A stretch of 64,000 bases of DNA from Adineta vaga (taxonomy: Eukaryota; Rotifera). The position numbers and the translations under genes are program-made. Positions 14,301-25,654 of this stretch are shown here, piece by piece. The notes beneath the pieces are model-generated. The model saw only the letters and a program-made list of their open reading frames with translations. It was not told the DNA's origin and ran no database searches. Position 1 is the stretch's first letter, and every line of letters begins with the position of its first letter. The stretch spans positions 6,014,001 to 6,078,000 of the forward strand of contig CP075495.1 in the NCBI GenBank assembly GCA_021613535.1. Direction: 5' to 3'.

Positions 14301-15048
14301 CAGTCAATAGTCTATTAATCATTTCTATCTTTCTTATAAGAGTTATATATATATATACATATACATACATGTGTCTTTGTATATCAAAGGCATACTCTTT
14401 GAAAGAATGTGAATAATGATTTTTAGTAGAGTTAAAATAAAAATGATTGAAGTATTTTTTATCTTCTCAATTTATCTATTTGATTTAAGAAAAGAAATAC
14501 ATTTATTTTCTGGCATCTTCTAATTTATCATTTAATCAATCTGTAAAATATTGATCAGATAATAATAATTCAGAATGTTTGATAGTAAGATATGATTTCT
14601 TAAGAAAAACAAAAAATACAACCAAATCAATTGAAAAACCTAATATGATAGATTATTGATACAGAATATTCTATGATTGCATTCTTATCTCTTTTCTATT
14701 TGAGAAAATAACAAGAAATTTTTGGATCTTTATCACAAGGGATCGATTTATATTGTTGATCGATGTTTAGACTTTATCATATAACGACATCTTTTGATGA
14801 TCTTTTCATGTGGTTCATAAATGCAAATAATATGGCATAGACGCAGCCGTAGATGTTATTCTTCTCTCGGAATGAGTTTCTCGGTTCTGTTGTAACACTT
14901 TCCGTCGCATTGAATTAGAACAGAGTGTGTGGGTGAAAAACACATAATTGTAGACATATTATTGTTCGTTGAACTTGAAAACATTTAATATCGTTTATTC
15001 TAAAAAAATTTATATTAATTATCGTAAGATCTGAAAAATTTGGCAATT
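11369..15048. other. Long gene-free region upstream of the bHLH-PAS gene
   Basis: 3.7 kb, the longest stretch of the window without a convincing coding exon. It lies between the 5' ends of two divergent genes (bHLH-PAS on -, SLC7 on +), so it should contain both promoters. It holds a CT microsatellite near 11443-11462, TA runs near 12148-12160 and 13210-13230, CTAT repeats near 13305-13325 and a GT repeat near 14154-14175. Open frames here are short and low-complexity. Confidence 0.6.
14154..14175. repeat. (GT)n microsatellite
   Basis: About eleven GT units in the intergenic region upstream of the SLC7 transporter gene. Confidence 0.9.
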
Positions 15049-18000
15049 ATGACAAATTATTTACACAGATTCTATGAAAATATAACAAGAAAGAAAACTT
15101 ATGATACGGAATCATTACAAACATCTCAATTGAGACGCTGTTTAACTGTTTTTGATCTTACTATTCTTGGTAGAGAAAAAAATTCATCGTCAATGTCTTC
15201 TTATAAAACTTTTCTTCCATCATCTATTATCTAGGTATTGGATCAACATTAGGTACAGGAACGTACATTCTTACAGGGCAAGTAGCCCATGAAACAGCAG
15301 GACCATCAATAATATTAAGTTTTCTTATTGCAGCTATTGCATCCATTCTTGCAGGTAATTTTACCTTTTATTCAACTGTTATGTATGATTTCTGTTACAG
15401 GTGTTTGTTATGCTGAATTCGGTTCACGAGCACCACGTGCAGGCAGTGCCTATACCTATACATATGTTAGTGTTGGTGAAATAATGGCATTTATTATTGG
15501 TAAATCATTGTCTTGATTTCGAATTAAAATTCGGAATTTTTCATGTTCGATTTAGGATGGAATATGATTCTTGAATATGTCATCGGTATGTAAAATTAAT
15601 ATATGATATCATTTAAGAATTCTCTTTTCATCTGAAATTTCATAACGCATCATTAACATAGATAATACTACTGAATGAATAAAAAAGAATGAGAATATAA
15701 TTTCATTTCTGCTTTTTTTTTGTCAAAATTCTTAGGTGCCGCTAGTACAGCACGAGCATTAAGTGCTTATTTTGATTCACTTATTAATTTTGTAATGAAA
15801 GATTACTTTTCAACACATTTTCCATTACATTCCGAAACATTTGCACCATATGCTGATCTATTTGCTATGACGTTATGTCTAGTTATAACTAGTATGTTAA
15901 ACACTGATTTATAAAACACGAATGAAATGCTTTCCTTTTCTTCTTCTTCTCTCTTATAGTTCTTTTGATTGTTGGAATCAAAGAATCAGCTGTATTGAAT
16001 AATGTTTTTACATTTGTCAATCTTGCGGTTATTTTACTTGTTATTGCCATTGGTTTAACAAAAATTCGTGGACATAATTGGCATATCTCTTTGAACGAAG
16101 TATAATCGATTTCAAATGATTTTATCGATAGATGAGATTGATTTTTGTAGATACGAAATTTTACGAATGAAACGGAAGGTGTGGGTAAAGGTGGATTTTT
16201 TCCATTTGGAATCGAAGGAACTTTAGCAGGAGCTGCTACTTGTTTCTATGCTTTTGTTGGTTTTGATTTAGTTGCGACAACAGGTTAGAAAGTTCTTTTA
16301 AATATAGATAATTTTTGAAAAGTTCTTCGTCGTTCAATAGGTGAAGAAAGTAAAAATCCACAACGAGCGATTCCAATGTCAATTTGTTTGACATTAATAG
16401 TTTGTACGTTTATTTATTGTGCTGTTTCAATTGTTATTACATTGATGGTAAGTAAATTTATTCATATATGTTATTAATCCAATTATATTAAATAGCATGA
16501 AAAGCACTATTGTTCTTTTTTCTCTGGAAAACATCTTAGAAAACGTGACATAAGACTAAGTATAGTAGAATTAGAAACGGAAATGTTTTCATCGTTTGTG
16601 CTTCATATGACGTATGATAGTATTCAATGAAAGAACGGATATGCATCGGTCCTTTCAAATGTGTTTTTGATTGATGTCTAACTGTTTCATTCATATTTCT
16701 TTTTACAAAAAATTTTTCAACAGATATTTTGAATTGAAAGTCAATTATATAAATAAAAGAGGAGAAAATAAAATATTACATCACCTATGTTTGTTATACT
16801 TGCCGTTGAATCGATATGTTCTTTTCATTTATTTTGTCAATTAGTATTCATATTCAATAATTTGCCCATTAATTGAAGACGTTCTCCTATAATATTCTAG
16901 TGTCCTTAGTCTACGAAATAACAAATGATGAGAGACTAAAAAAATTCAATTCTTTATTTAGGTTCCGTATTATCTTCTTAATCCTGATGCAGTTTTTCCT
17001 GAAGCGTTTCGTTATGTTCAATTACCAGCATTTAAATATATTATTGGTGCTGGTGCATTAACTGGTTCGATTTTTTTTCTCTTTGTTTTTTTTGTATACA
17101 AATGATCTTTTTAAGGAATCTTCGCTTCATTACTTGGTTCACTTTTACCATTACCACGCGTTCTATATGCTATAGCTGCTGATGGTCTAATTTTTCGTTT
17201 TATCTCTTGGATTCATCCACAGTTACAAACACCAATTATAGCAACAATTCTTGGTGGTATTGCTTCAGGTAAAACCAAAATTAATTCGGATAGAATCGAA
17301 TCAATTCAATCATTAAACTTGTCTTTATAGCACTTATGGCATTATTATTTGATTTGAAAAAATTAGTGGAAATGATGTCAATTGGAACATTACTTGCATA
17401 TTCACTCGTGTCAATATCAGTTTTATTTTTACGGTAAATCATTTTTTTTTATTTATTCTGTTTGTTTCACTTCATTTATACGTTATATTTAGTTATCAAC
17501 CTTCTGATGACCCACTTTTACGGTCAAGTACACCTACAGTTGGACCAATTTGGAGAGAATTACTTCGACCATCACAAGTTTATCCAACTGTATATACAGC
17601 AAAAGTAACGAAATATCTGATTACATTATTAAGTAAGAATCTTAGTTTTAAAATCAAATGTATCAAGATATAATGTTTAATAATAGTTCTCAATGGTTTT
17701 ATTCTTTGTGCAATACAAATTTTTGCTGGACATCGTCTTGCTAACAAAGAATTTGGCATGATCGTTATTTTTGGATTTTTTCTATTCACGGAATTTCTTC
17801 TGGTTTCAGCAATTGCACGACAACCCAAAAGTGAAAGAGCATCCTATTTTGAAGTGAGTTCTATCAAAAAAAAAGTTTCATATCAAAATAAAAAATTTCT
17901 TCATCTGTTTCTTTTTTTCAGTCGACTTTTCATGAGGTTTGTATTCAGTGTTGTTTTCTCATAAAGATATCGTCAGTGTCAATAATTGATAATACGTTTC

Positions 18001-18288
18001 TTTTTTTGTTTTTATAGACTCCATTAGTACCTTATATACCGATATTGAGTGTATTGATTAATACATATTTAATTTTGAAATTATCACCTGCTACATGGAT
18101 TCGATTTGGTGTTTGGATGTTTGTTGGTATGTTATGATTTTCAATGATAGAAGTGAAAAATTGCGAATTATTTTTTATTAGGTTTTCTTATCTATGGATT
18201 TTATGGATTTTGGCATAGTTCACAGCGATTTATTAATGATACACAACGACTTCTCTCGGGCAGTACATCATCATTAATCACTTCTTAA
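15049..18288 (+). CDS. Cationic amino acid transporter, SLC7 (CAT) family
   Basis: Predicted to move arginine/lysine/ornithine-type amino acids across the plasma membrane (family knowledge). Splicing about 15 exons gives roughly 595-600 residues, close to the CAT length. Diagnostic segments are [16 protein letters not shown] (TM1), [39 protein letters not shown], then [19 protein letters not shown] with [20 protein letters not shown], then [20 protein letters not shown]. The C-terminal pair of helices is typical of CATs ([20 protein letters not shown], then [20 protein letters not shown]). About 14 hydrophobic helices can be counted. The ATG is at 15049; an upstream in-frame TTG is not a plausible start. 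Introns are about 45-60 nt except one of about 510 nt at 16450-16960. There are two very small exons, 30 nt at 15556-15585 and a possible 15 nt exon at 17922-17936. Confidence 0.93.
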
Positions 18289-20271
18289 AAAGAAATTTGA
18301 TTTGAAGATCTTTTTCTCGTTGTTGTTTTTGTTGTTGTTGTATGTAATGCAATGTTGTTTTGTGAGTATCATTGTTATTATAAATTAACTTCTTATCTCA
18401 CTATTTTAAATCTATAAAAATTTAGTCAAATGTTATTATTTTTTTCTTTCTGATATTTTATTGTTTAATCTCGTTCTCTTGTTGTTTGTGAGTAATCGAA
18501 AATCTAGTCAATTTTCTATTGTATTTCTTCATCTATTATTTTCAATTTGTGAATTCTTCTCTTTAAACTCATTTTACGATATCATTGTTGTTCTATTTTA
18601 ATGACGAAAAAAAAAATATATGTTTATATGTTGTCACAGGTACTCATTTCTTTTGATTAATCATTGGTATATTCATATAACTTGATGAATGACAACGAAG
18701 AGAAAAAAACGACAGTGAGAGAGAAAAAATAATCGAAGTATCGTTCTGTCACACATGAATAATTTTACGTTTTTTTTGCTCGTTTTCAGACGCCGTTACT
18801 ACGTTTGAATATATTTTCTATGCTGTCCTTCTATCGAGAAAATCAACATGTTTCGAATGTTATTTCTTCAAGGATAAAACTAATTATTTTATATAAGTAT
18901 GAAAATGACAGAAGAAGTAAAAAAAAACTTTCTCCATGTCTAATGAGAAACCGCAAATCATAGTGAAAGTAAAAAAAAAATTTTATTTAAGTATAGTACA
19001 AATAGTTATAAATAGCGTTTCATTCAAACTACACTAGATTACTAAACATAAAACGGTCAATTTAAATGTATACATTGCAAATATTCTACTCGTATGATTC
19101 GATGAGCAATGGATATATTGTCATATGAAGATATCTAAGAATGATTGATGTTTGTTTGCATAATCAAGGACATGATATTACAAAAGATTAATTCAAGCGA
19201 GTAATCAGTATGTTACATCATTTGGATGTCGAAATATGATCAATGAAAATTTTACATTAAGTTCGATTCGAATAAGAGTCGTATGCCTATTTTGTCAGTT
19301 TAATGAGACAAACACTTTTCCCATCTTTTTTTCTTATTTTTTGATATAGATCAACATAAATCATGTTTTGATTAAAAATACTGTCAAAGTAAACGAAATA
19401 TTTGTACGAAAGTCTAAAACCTTTCATGCATATCAAGTTATTATTCAAATAAAAGAAGGTTTCATAGGCCAAGTATTTCATTCTCAAAAATAAAATTTCC
19501 TTCGATTTATCTGTTCAACTATAGACTTGTTACATTAATGAATGCATTAGTTAGCATTGTTTTCAATGACAAATCATGATTCACTTAATTTTTTCATAAT
19601 TGTGAATGTCGAAATTCAATGCAATGTTTAAAATAAATAAATCAGTTGTGGCATCATTTGATCTGATTAAAACTGCTTAATTCATCCGACTAGTTTATCA
19701 AGTTGAATAAGAAGATGATTAATTTAATCGTTTTTTTTAAATAATAGATTAAAAGAAAAAGAAATAATTTTACAGATTTCTATTTTCAATCGTTAAACAC
19801 TGATATTCGAAGAAAGTTTTGTTTTGCTTCAATAAATGTGAAAAAAAAACAAGGCAAAGAAGTAACAATAAAATAAATCGAACATGAACAAACTATTCTA
19901 CTCTTGACTAAATTCTCTAATCGTCTCTTTGATATCTTTTCACAATTACATACACAAAATGAAAGCCTTCTTATACTAAATTAATAATACTTGAAAGAAA
20001 AGAAAAGAAAGAAATCAACTGACAGTCATTATGTGTATTAAAAAATGAGAAAGAAAGAAAGAAAGACAAAGAACTAGAGAGATTAGACAAATATCAAATA
20101 GGTGTGCATATTCACATATACACACAAAATAAACGCATCAACAAATAAACGTCGAAATGAAATCTGCGCAAAGTAGTGTTAAACAAATTCGTGATTTTTT
20201 TCTGGTAGATAGAAGAAAGAGAGATTGTATCCTCTCAAACGAAAGATAGAAAAAGTTAATATATATTTTCT
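18289..20271. other. Intergenic, 3' regions of two convergent genes
   Basis: 2 kb between the SLC7 stop codon and the stop codon of the first Gly-rich gene, which run towards each other. AT-rich, with several AATAAA-like sites. I see no exon or RNA gene. Confidence 0.6.
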
Positions 20272-21104
20272 TTAATAGAGAGGTAGACCACCACCTAATC
20301 CACCAAGACTATTACCGAATCCACCTAGTCCACCACCAAGGCCGCCTCCGTAACCACCACCAAGACCGCCTCCGAAACCACCGCCAAAACCTGGAACACC
20401 TGGTATACCACCACCATAAGCGACAGTCATCATCGGTAAGGCCTGATAACCAAGATTGGAACCAAAACCACCTCCGAGTGGAAGACCACCACCAAATCCA
20501 CCTCCTAGTGGAAGACCACCACCACCAAATCCGCCTCCAAGTGGAAGACCACCACCAAATCCACCTCCAAGTGGAAGACCACCACCAAATCCGCCTCCTA
20601 ATGGAAGACCACCACCAAAACCACCTCCAAGTGGTAGACCACCACCGAATCCGCCTCCTAATGGAAGACCACCACCAAAACCACCTCCAAGTGGTAGACC
20701 ACCACCGAAACCGCCTCCACATGGATTAGCTGCTGGTAATGGAGCAGCAATATAAATAACTGGTCGTTTTTGACGACCACCTACTGTTGGAATATAATAC
20801 TCAGTCCATTGTGTTACTGCCCAAGGTTCTTGAACAATTGTTGGTTGTGTAACAATAGCGCCTGCTCCTCGACCACCGTATCCTAAATACAATAATTAGT
20901 AGAATCTTTACATAACTTTATCTTACCTGTATATGGTCCATAACCAGCAAGTCCTGGTTGAGCACCATAACCATAACCAGTTCCATATCTATATTATTAT
21001 CATAAACTATGCTTCGATCAGATAAACAGAATTTAAACTCACTGATTTAAATATGGATCTCCACCATATGCGGCTTGATTTCGTCGAGCTCCTCGATTAC
21101 CCAT
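20272..21104 (-). CDS. Gly-rich repeat protein 1 of the MGN family
   Basis: No known family recognised. The start is at 21104, giving MGNRGARRNQAAYGGDPYLN. Exon 1 is 21043-21104, exon 2 starts at 20988 (YGTGYGYGAQPGLAGYGPYT) and exon 3 runs from about 20882 to the stop. After a unique segment (QPTIVQEPWAVTQWTEYYIP, then GRQKRPVIYIAAPLPAANPC) come about nine copies of the 10-residue unit GGGFGGGLPL. A Gly/Tyr tail ends GGLGGGLPLY. There is no signal peptide or membrane helix. Gly2 with Ala6 is compatible with N-myristoylation. The N-terminus closely matches the gene at 23498 (MGNRGAR), so the two are paralogues arranged head to head about 2.4 kb apart. Unlike the other two members it lacks the GR..CC..FP C-terminus. 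A splice acceptor (TTTCTAG) lies one base before the ATG, implying a 5' UTR intron or a trans-splice site. Confidence 0.85.
20456..20730 (-). repeat. 30-bp coding minisatellite (GGGFGGGLPL units)
   Basis: About nine near-identical 30-bp units inside Gly-rich gene 1, read on the minus strand. Neighbouring units share synonymous variants, which suggests recent duplication or gene conversion. The repeat leaves other frames open by chance; these are not separate genes. Confidence 0.92.
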
Positions 21105-23497
21105 TCTAGAAAAATTTTGTCTACTTAGCAAGTATGTTCGATCGATAAAATATTCTTTCGTATGAATAGAAACAAACCTTTATGTAGTTATTTAGTACTG
21201 ATATTGGTCGTTGATCGGTGTATAACTGATTGTATTATCTGACAAACAAAGAAAAAGAGACAATAGAGAAATGTGAAGAAATATAAATGAGCAATATCAT
21301 TAAGCATAATATGGTATATATGCATATGCAACAAAAAAAACGAAAAAAGAAAGATAAATGAGTGAGGTGGGATCCCTATTTACACGTCAACGTATATAAA
21401 AAAGCTAGATGGGTGATCGATCAATTGGATGCGGTGTTGTGTATCAAATGTTGTATGTGAGCATAAAAAGAAAGACACAGAGAGAGACAGTGAAAGAAGA
21501 AGAAGAGAGAGAGAGAGCAAAATTCGTTTAAAAAAGAAAGGAATAGGAAGCAAAGTAATCAAGGTAAAAAAAGACGACAGCGCGCGGTTACGTGGTATAC
21601 ATGTTGCGGTGTGAGGCAATCAAGCGTAGAATAGTCGTCCCTATATTCGCTCATTTTTTGCGATTAACAAACGTCGTAAGAGTGGTTTGTTGTTCGTATT
21701 ACGAAAATGTTGATTAAAAAAGATTGATAATTTATAATAAATAAAAATGAATCAAAACGAATAGATATAATCATAAAAATTACAACAAAATGTATTCTTT
21801 TTGATGATTAAATAAATATTCTAAACAATCTGTAACAATATTCATAAACAATCACACCTTTGCTAAATATGTATTTAGAATCGAATGATTGATATTATCG
21901 TATGAAATATATATCTATGATATTCTGCTGGGACAAGACATGTGCAAAAGTATACCATCGTCAGTTTGTAAACAACACTTGACCTATTGAATTTTTTAAA
22001 ATATTAAACGATCTAACACATGTTATATGATAATTACGTTGAATGAGAAAGTATAAGATGAATATCGATCGATAAAAATATAGAGAATTCTTATTTATTT
22101 CGAGAATAAGTTTCTCTCCTACAAACTCTTGTCGAGTTATGCATATATCTGTTGACTAGACATCGATTTTTTCTAACAAACAATTTGATCAATTATTTAG
22201 ACTTCTAATGCTTCATGTAAAAATTAAAAAGTAAATATGATTTTATATCCTCTTTAGAATATAATATTGTATAAAATTATATAAATTATTAGAAAGCTTC
22301 TATATAAGTTGAGATTAAATGTTTCATTTAAAATACTAATGATAAATTTATACATCGTCTCAATTTGTTTCTATAAAACTATAGTGTGAGAGTTTATCAC
22401 ACTTCTTGTTTGCGATACGATCAGTAATAAAGGAACTATTCTCTCATATGTTGTTAATGGTCCTTCAGCTAAAAAGAAAACTAGTGAATAACTTAGTGTA
22501 TTTATTTATGCATATAAGCAAGATTTTGTTCTAGTCTAGTACTATTGTTTCGACCTTGAAATAATAGATGATAAATTTAAAAATACAATAGAGCTAAAAC
22601 CACAATAATAATGATCAATAATTAACAAATAAAAGTACTTTTCTCTCTGTCTCTCTCTCTCCATATCTCTCTCCTTATGTAATGTATATCAAGGCATTTT
22701 GTCGACTCATCATCAATAAAAACAATCTCAAGGTTATCATAAATAGTTAAACATACACCGAATAAAATGATAGGATATTACTTTTCCCCGTCTGCCAAAT
22801 CAAACTTATTTTCGCTTATGTGTTTACAGATAAATATATTTATGTGGTTTAACACTGATTTTCGTTTTTTCGACTATTGACGATCATATTCAGGTAACTG
22901 ACACGTCACTTCGTGCACATAGATATGTTTATTCTAAGTAGATAGATTTATGATTGCTCTCTCTCTCTCTCTCTCTGGTTATTATATTAGTAAACTAAAC
23001 GGCCGTGGTTGATAAAAACATCTTTTTCTTTTTTTTGTGTAGATATTACCGCCGTTGATGAAACCTTCTCTTTACGCGTCATTGACTGATGCACGCGTAA
23101 CTCACAGACAAATATGATAAACCAATTGTATTGTATATGCGCCGTCCTTACAGTAAGGGCCGATCGGCGGCGTCTAATTTTTTAGCCAAAAAGCTTCTCT
23201 CTTTTCCCTTTTTCTCTCTATTTTTTCTCCCTTTCTTCTCTTATTATCATCTAAAACGAAAAGGTGAAACCGCTTACCTATAAAATCAGAAACATTTGTA
23301 TTGAATCGATTACTTGAGATCGACAATCGTCATCGTCACTTGGATAAAAGTAAGTATTTAGTGTGATTGCAATTATCATTACTCTTTAGTTTCGTTTCTT
23401 GAGAAGCATTAAAAGTTACCAGTTTCTTCTAACCATACATAACTGATTATACTTATTTTAGGCATTCACGTAGTAGTTTATCGTCAATCAATAAAAT
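21105..23497. other. Divergent promoter region between Gly-rich genes 1 and 2
   Basis: 2.4 kb between two head-to-head paralogues. A non-coding first exon for gene 2 probably ends at a GTAAGT donor at about 23349, with its acceptor just before 23461. Contains a CT run near 22956-22976 and purine-rich AGA repeats near 21478-21520. No coding exon seen. Confidence 0.6.
22956..22976. repeat. (CT)n microsatellite
   Basis: About ten CT units in the intergenic region between Gly-rich genes 1 and 2. Confidence 0.85.
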
Positions 23498-25654
23498 ATG
23501 GGAAACCGAGGAGCACGTAATCGACAAGCTGGTCTTCCAGCATACGGTGCAGGATATGATCCATATTATGGAATGGATTACTATGGCGGTGCTTATGATC
23601 CTTATGGAGCTTCATGTAAGTTTGCATAATTTGCAATATCTTGTACATATAAAATATTCACGAATACACTTTCAACATTCTTCTAGATGGTGGTTATCCA
23701 ACTGGTGGATATGCAACAGGTTATGTTACAACAGCTGTTGTTCCAGCTGGACCTATTGGTCGAGGCCCACTTGTTGGTGGCTACGGTGGTCTCGGTGGTG
23801 GTCTCGGTGGTCTCGGTGGTGGTCTCGGTGTTGGTCTTACACCTAAAGTTCGTGCTATCTTCATTCCTCAAGGTGGCGCTGCTGCCGCTCCTTGGTAAGA
23901 TAATTTTTCTGTAGCTTTGCTGCGAGATTTGCTATAAATATACTGCTTTTACGCTTGCTACAGCTGCCCTGCGGTAACACCTATGTTGCCACCACCAATG
24001 CCGGTTACTCCTTGGTAAAATAGCTTCCTTAAGATCATAGATAATCATTTGAAATAACGTATATTTTTCTCGTTTAATAGCTGTCCTGCTGCTCCAATGA
24101 TGCCACCACCAATGCCAGCTATAGGCGGATGTGGTAAGTTTTGAATGAAAGCCAGCATGATAGTTACATTCAATATATACTATGATTTTCATTTAATATA
24201 GGAGGAGGCTTCGGCGGAGGCTTCGGCGGTGGTCTTCCAATGGGAGGTTTCGGCGGTGGTCTTCCAATGGGAGGTTTCGGCGGTGGTCTTCCAATGGGAG
24301 GCTTCGGCGGTGGTCTTCCAATGGGAGGTTTCGGCGGTGGTCTTCCAGCAGGAGGTTTCGGCGGTGGTCTTCCAATGGGAGGCTTCGGCGGTGGTCTTCC
24401 AGTGGGAGGTTTCAGCGGTGGTAAGTTTTTCTTATGAACTAACGTGAAGAATAATATAAACGTAATTCTTTCTAGGTTATGGAGGTGCTAGTCTGATGTA
24501 TCATTCACATTTGTCATGAACACTTTTATAAAGTACGATGAATATTTTATGCAGCTTGATTAGTGATCACGAAAGTATGTCTCAATCACATTAACAATCT
24601 AAAATCGACGATGCATATCTGATGTTTTGATTTGTGAATGATTTTAGGGTGGCGGTCTTGCTTCCTATGGAGGTAACAAAGATTAGCCTTTAATCTTTTG
24701 AATAGGTTAATCAATGGTATTATTTGTAATTTAGGTATTGGCGGCGGTTTCGGTGGTGTTCCATCATTCGGAGGCGGTTTCGGTGGTGCCCCATCATTCG
24801 GAGGCGGTTTCGGTGGTGCCCCATCATTCGGAGGCGGCTTCGGTGGTGCCCCATCGTTCGGAGGCGGTTTCGGTGGTGTCCCATCATTCGGAGGCGGTTT
24901 CGGTGGTGCCCCATCATTCGGAGGCGGTTTCGGTGGCGGTTGTTCCATGGGTAAGACTTTTATATTTCATGTTTTGTCACTATTTGTGCTTAATACTTGA
25001 AGAAATATCGAACTTATAAACTTTTTTATTTTTTTAGGCGGTGCTCCACCTATGGGTATGATACGTTCATTAGAAGCTGTCGGTGCACCATTAATGCAAC
25101 CATACAATCAACTCCAAGCAGCTCCATTTCCACAACCTTGCCCAATTGCTCCACCACCCCAACCATACTTTCCACCACCACAACCATACTTCCCACCTCC
25201 ACAACCACAACCATACTGCCCACCTCCACAACCAATAGCACCACCTCAACCATACTATCCACCTCCACCACCACCACAACCAATCTGTTTACCACCACCT
25301 CCACCACCTCAACAATACTGTCCACCACCTCAACCAATCTGTCCACCACCACAATTCGCTCCACCTCCACCACAATTTCTTCCACCTCCACCACAATTTG
25401 CTCCACCTCCACAACAATTCCTTCCACCTCCACCACAATTTGCTCCACCTCCACCACAATTTCATCCACCTCCACCACCACCCCAATTTATTCCACCACC
25501 ACCACCACCACCCCAATTTATTCCACCACCACCACCTCAATATGCTCCACCACCACCACCTCAATATGCACCACCACCACCACCCCCACCTCAATATGCT
25601 CCACAAGGTGGCAGTGGTCGTATGATTTGCTGCTGTTTTCCAGCTCCCAACTAA
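23498..25654 (+). CDS. Gly- and Pro-rich repeat protein 2 of the MGN family
   Basis: Family unknown. The start is at 23498 (MGNRGARNRQAG, then YDPYYGMDYYGGAYDPYGAS). Exons: 23498-23615, 23687-23894, 23964-24014, 24081-24133, 24202-24420, 24735-24950 and 25038-25654. Domain order: a Tyr/Gly head; VRAIFIPQGGAAAAP; two small exons coding CCPAVTPMLPPPMPVTP and CCPAAPMMPPPMPAIGG; seven 9-residue units (GGGLPMGGF); six 10-residue units (GGGFGGAPSF); the unique GAPPMGMIRSLEAVGAPLMQ; and about 150 residues of PPPQ/PPPPQF repeats. It ends GGSGRMICCCFPAPN, and that Cys-rich end is shared with the gene at 27853. No signal peptide or TM helix; N-myristoylation and Cys acylation are possible. The 200 nt at 24473-24672 hold further exon-like pieces that do not join in one frame, so exon 24202-24420 most simply splices straight to 24735. 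Confidence 0.85.
24210..24416 (+). repeat. 27-bp coding minisatellite (GGGLPMGGF units)
   Basis: About seven 27-bp units in one exon of Gly-rich gene 2, with minor changes (PAGG, PVGG). The unit resembles the GGGFGGGLPL of gene 1 shortened by one residue, pointing to a shared ancestral repeat. Confidence 0.9.
24740..24940 (+). repeat. 30-bp coding minisatellite (GGGFGGAPSF units)
   Basis: Six or seven 30-bp units in a single exon of Gly-rich gene 2, differing mainly by Val/Ala at one position. It is a second, separately amplified repeat in the same gene. Confidence 0.9.
25145..25600 (+). repeat. Pro/Gln-rich CCA repeat tract
   Basis: Long CCA/CCT-rich tract coding PPPQPYFPPPQ and later PPPPQFAPPPPQ units in the last exon of Gly-rich gene 2, extensin-like in composition. 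The + strand is strongly C-rich, which gives apparent Trp- and Val-rich open frames on the other strand. Confidence 0.9.

Noticed and set aside
20456-20755. Plus-strand Pro-rich frame (PPPSGRPPPN repeats) resembling an extensin
   Set aside because: It is the antisense of the GGGFGGGLPL repeat of Gly-rich gene 1, whose minus-strand frame has spliced upstream exons homologous to a neighbour.
24229-25019. Long open frames in alternative frames and on the minus strand across the Gly/Pro repeats
   Set aside because: They are translations of the same minisatellites in other frames (Val/Ser, His/Arg, Trp-rich). The real frame is fixed by the exon joins and by the unique MGN and CC ends.
25050-25481. 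Minus-strand Val/Glu-rich coiled-coil-like frame
   Set aside because: Antisense of the CCA-rich proline tract; no splice context and pure low complexity.
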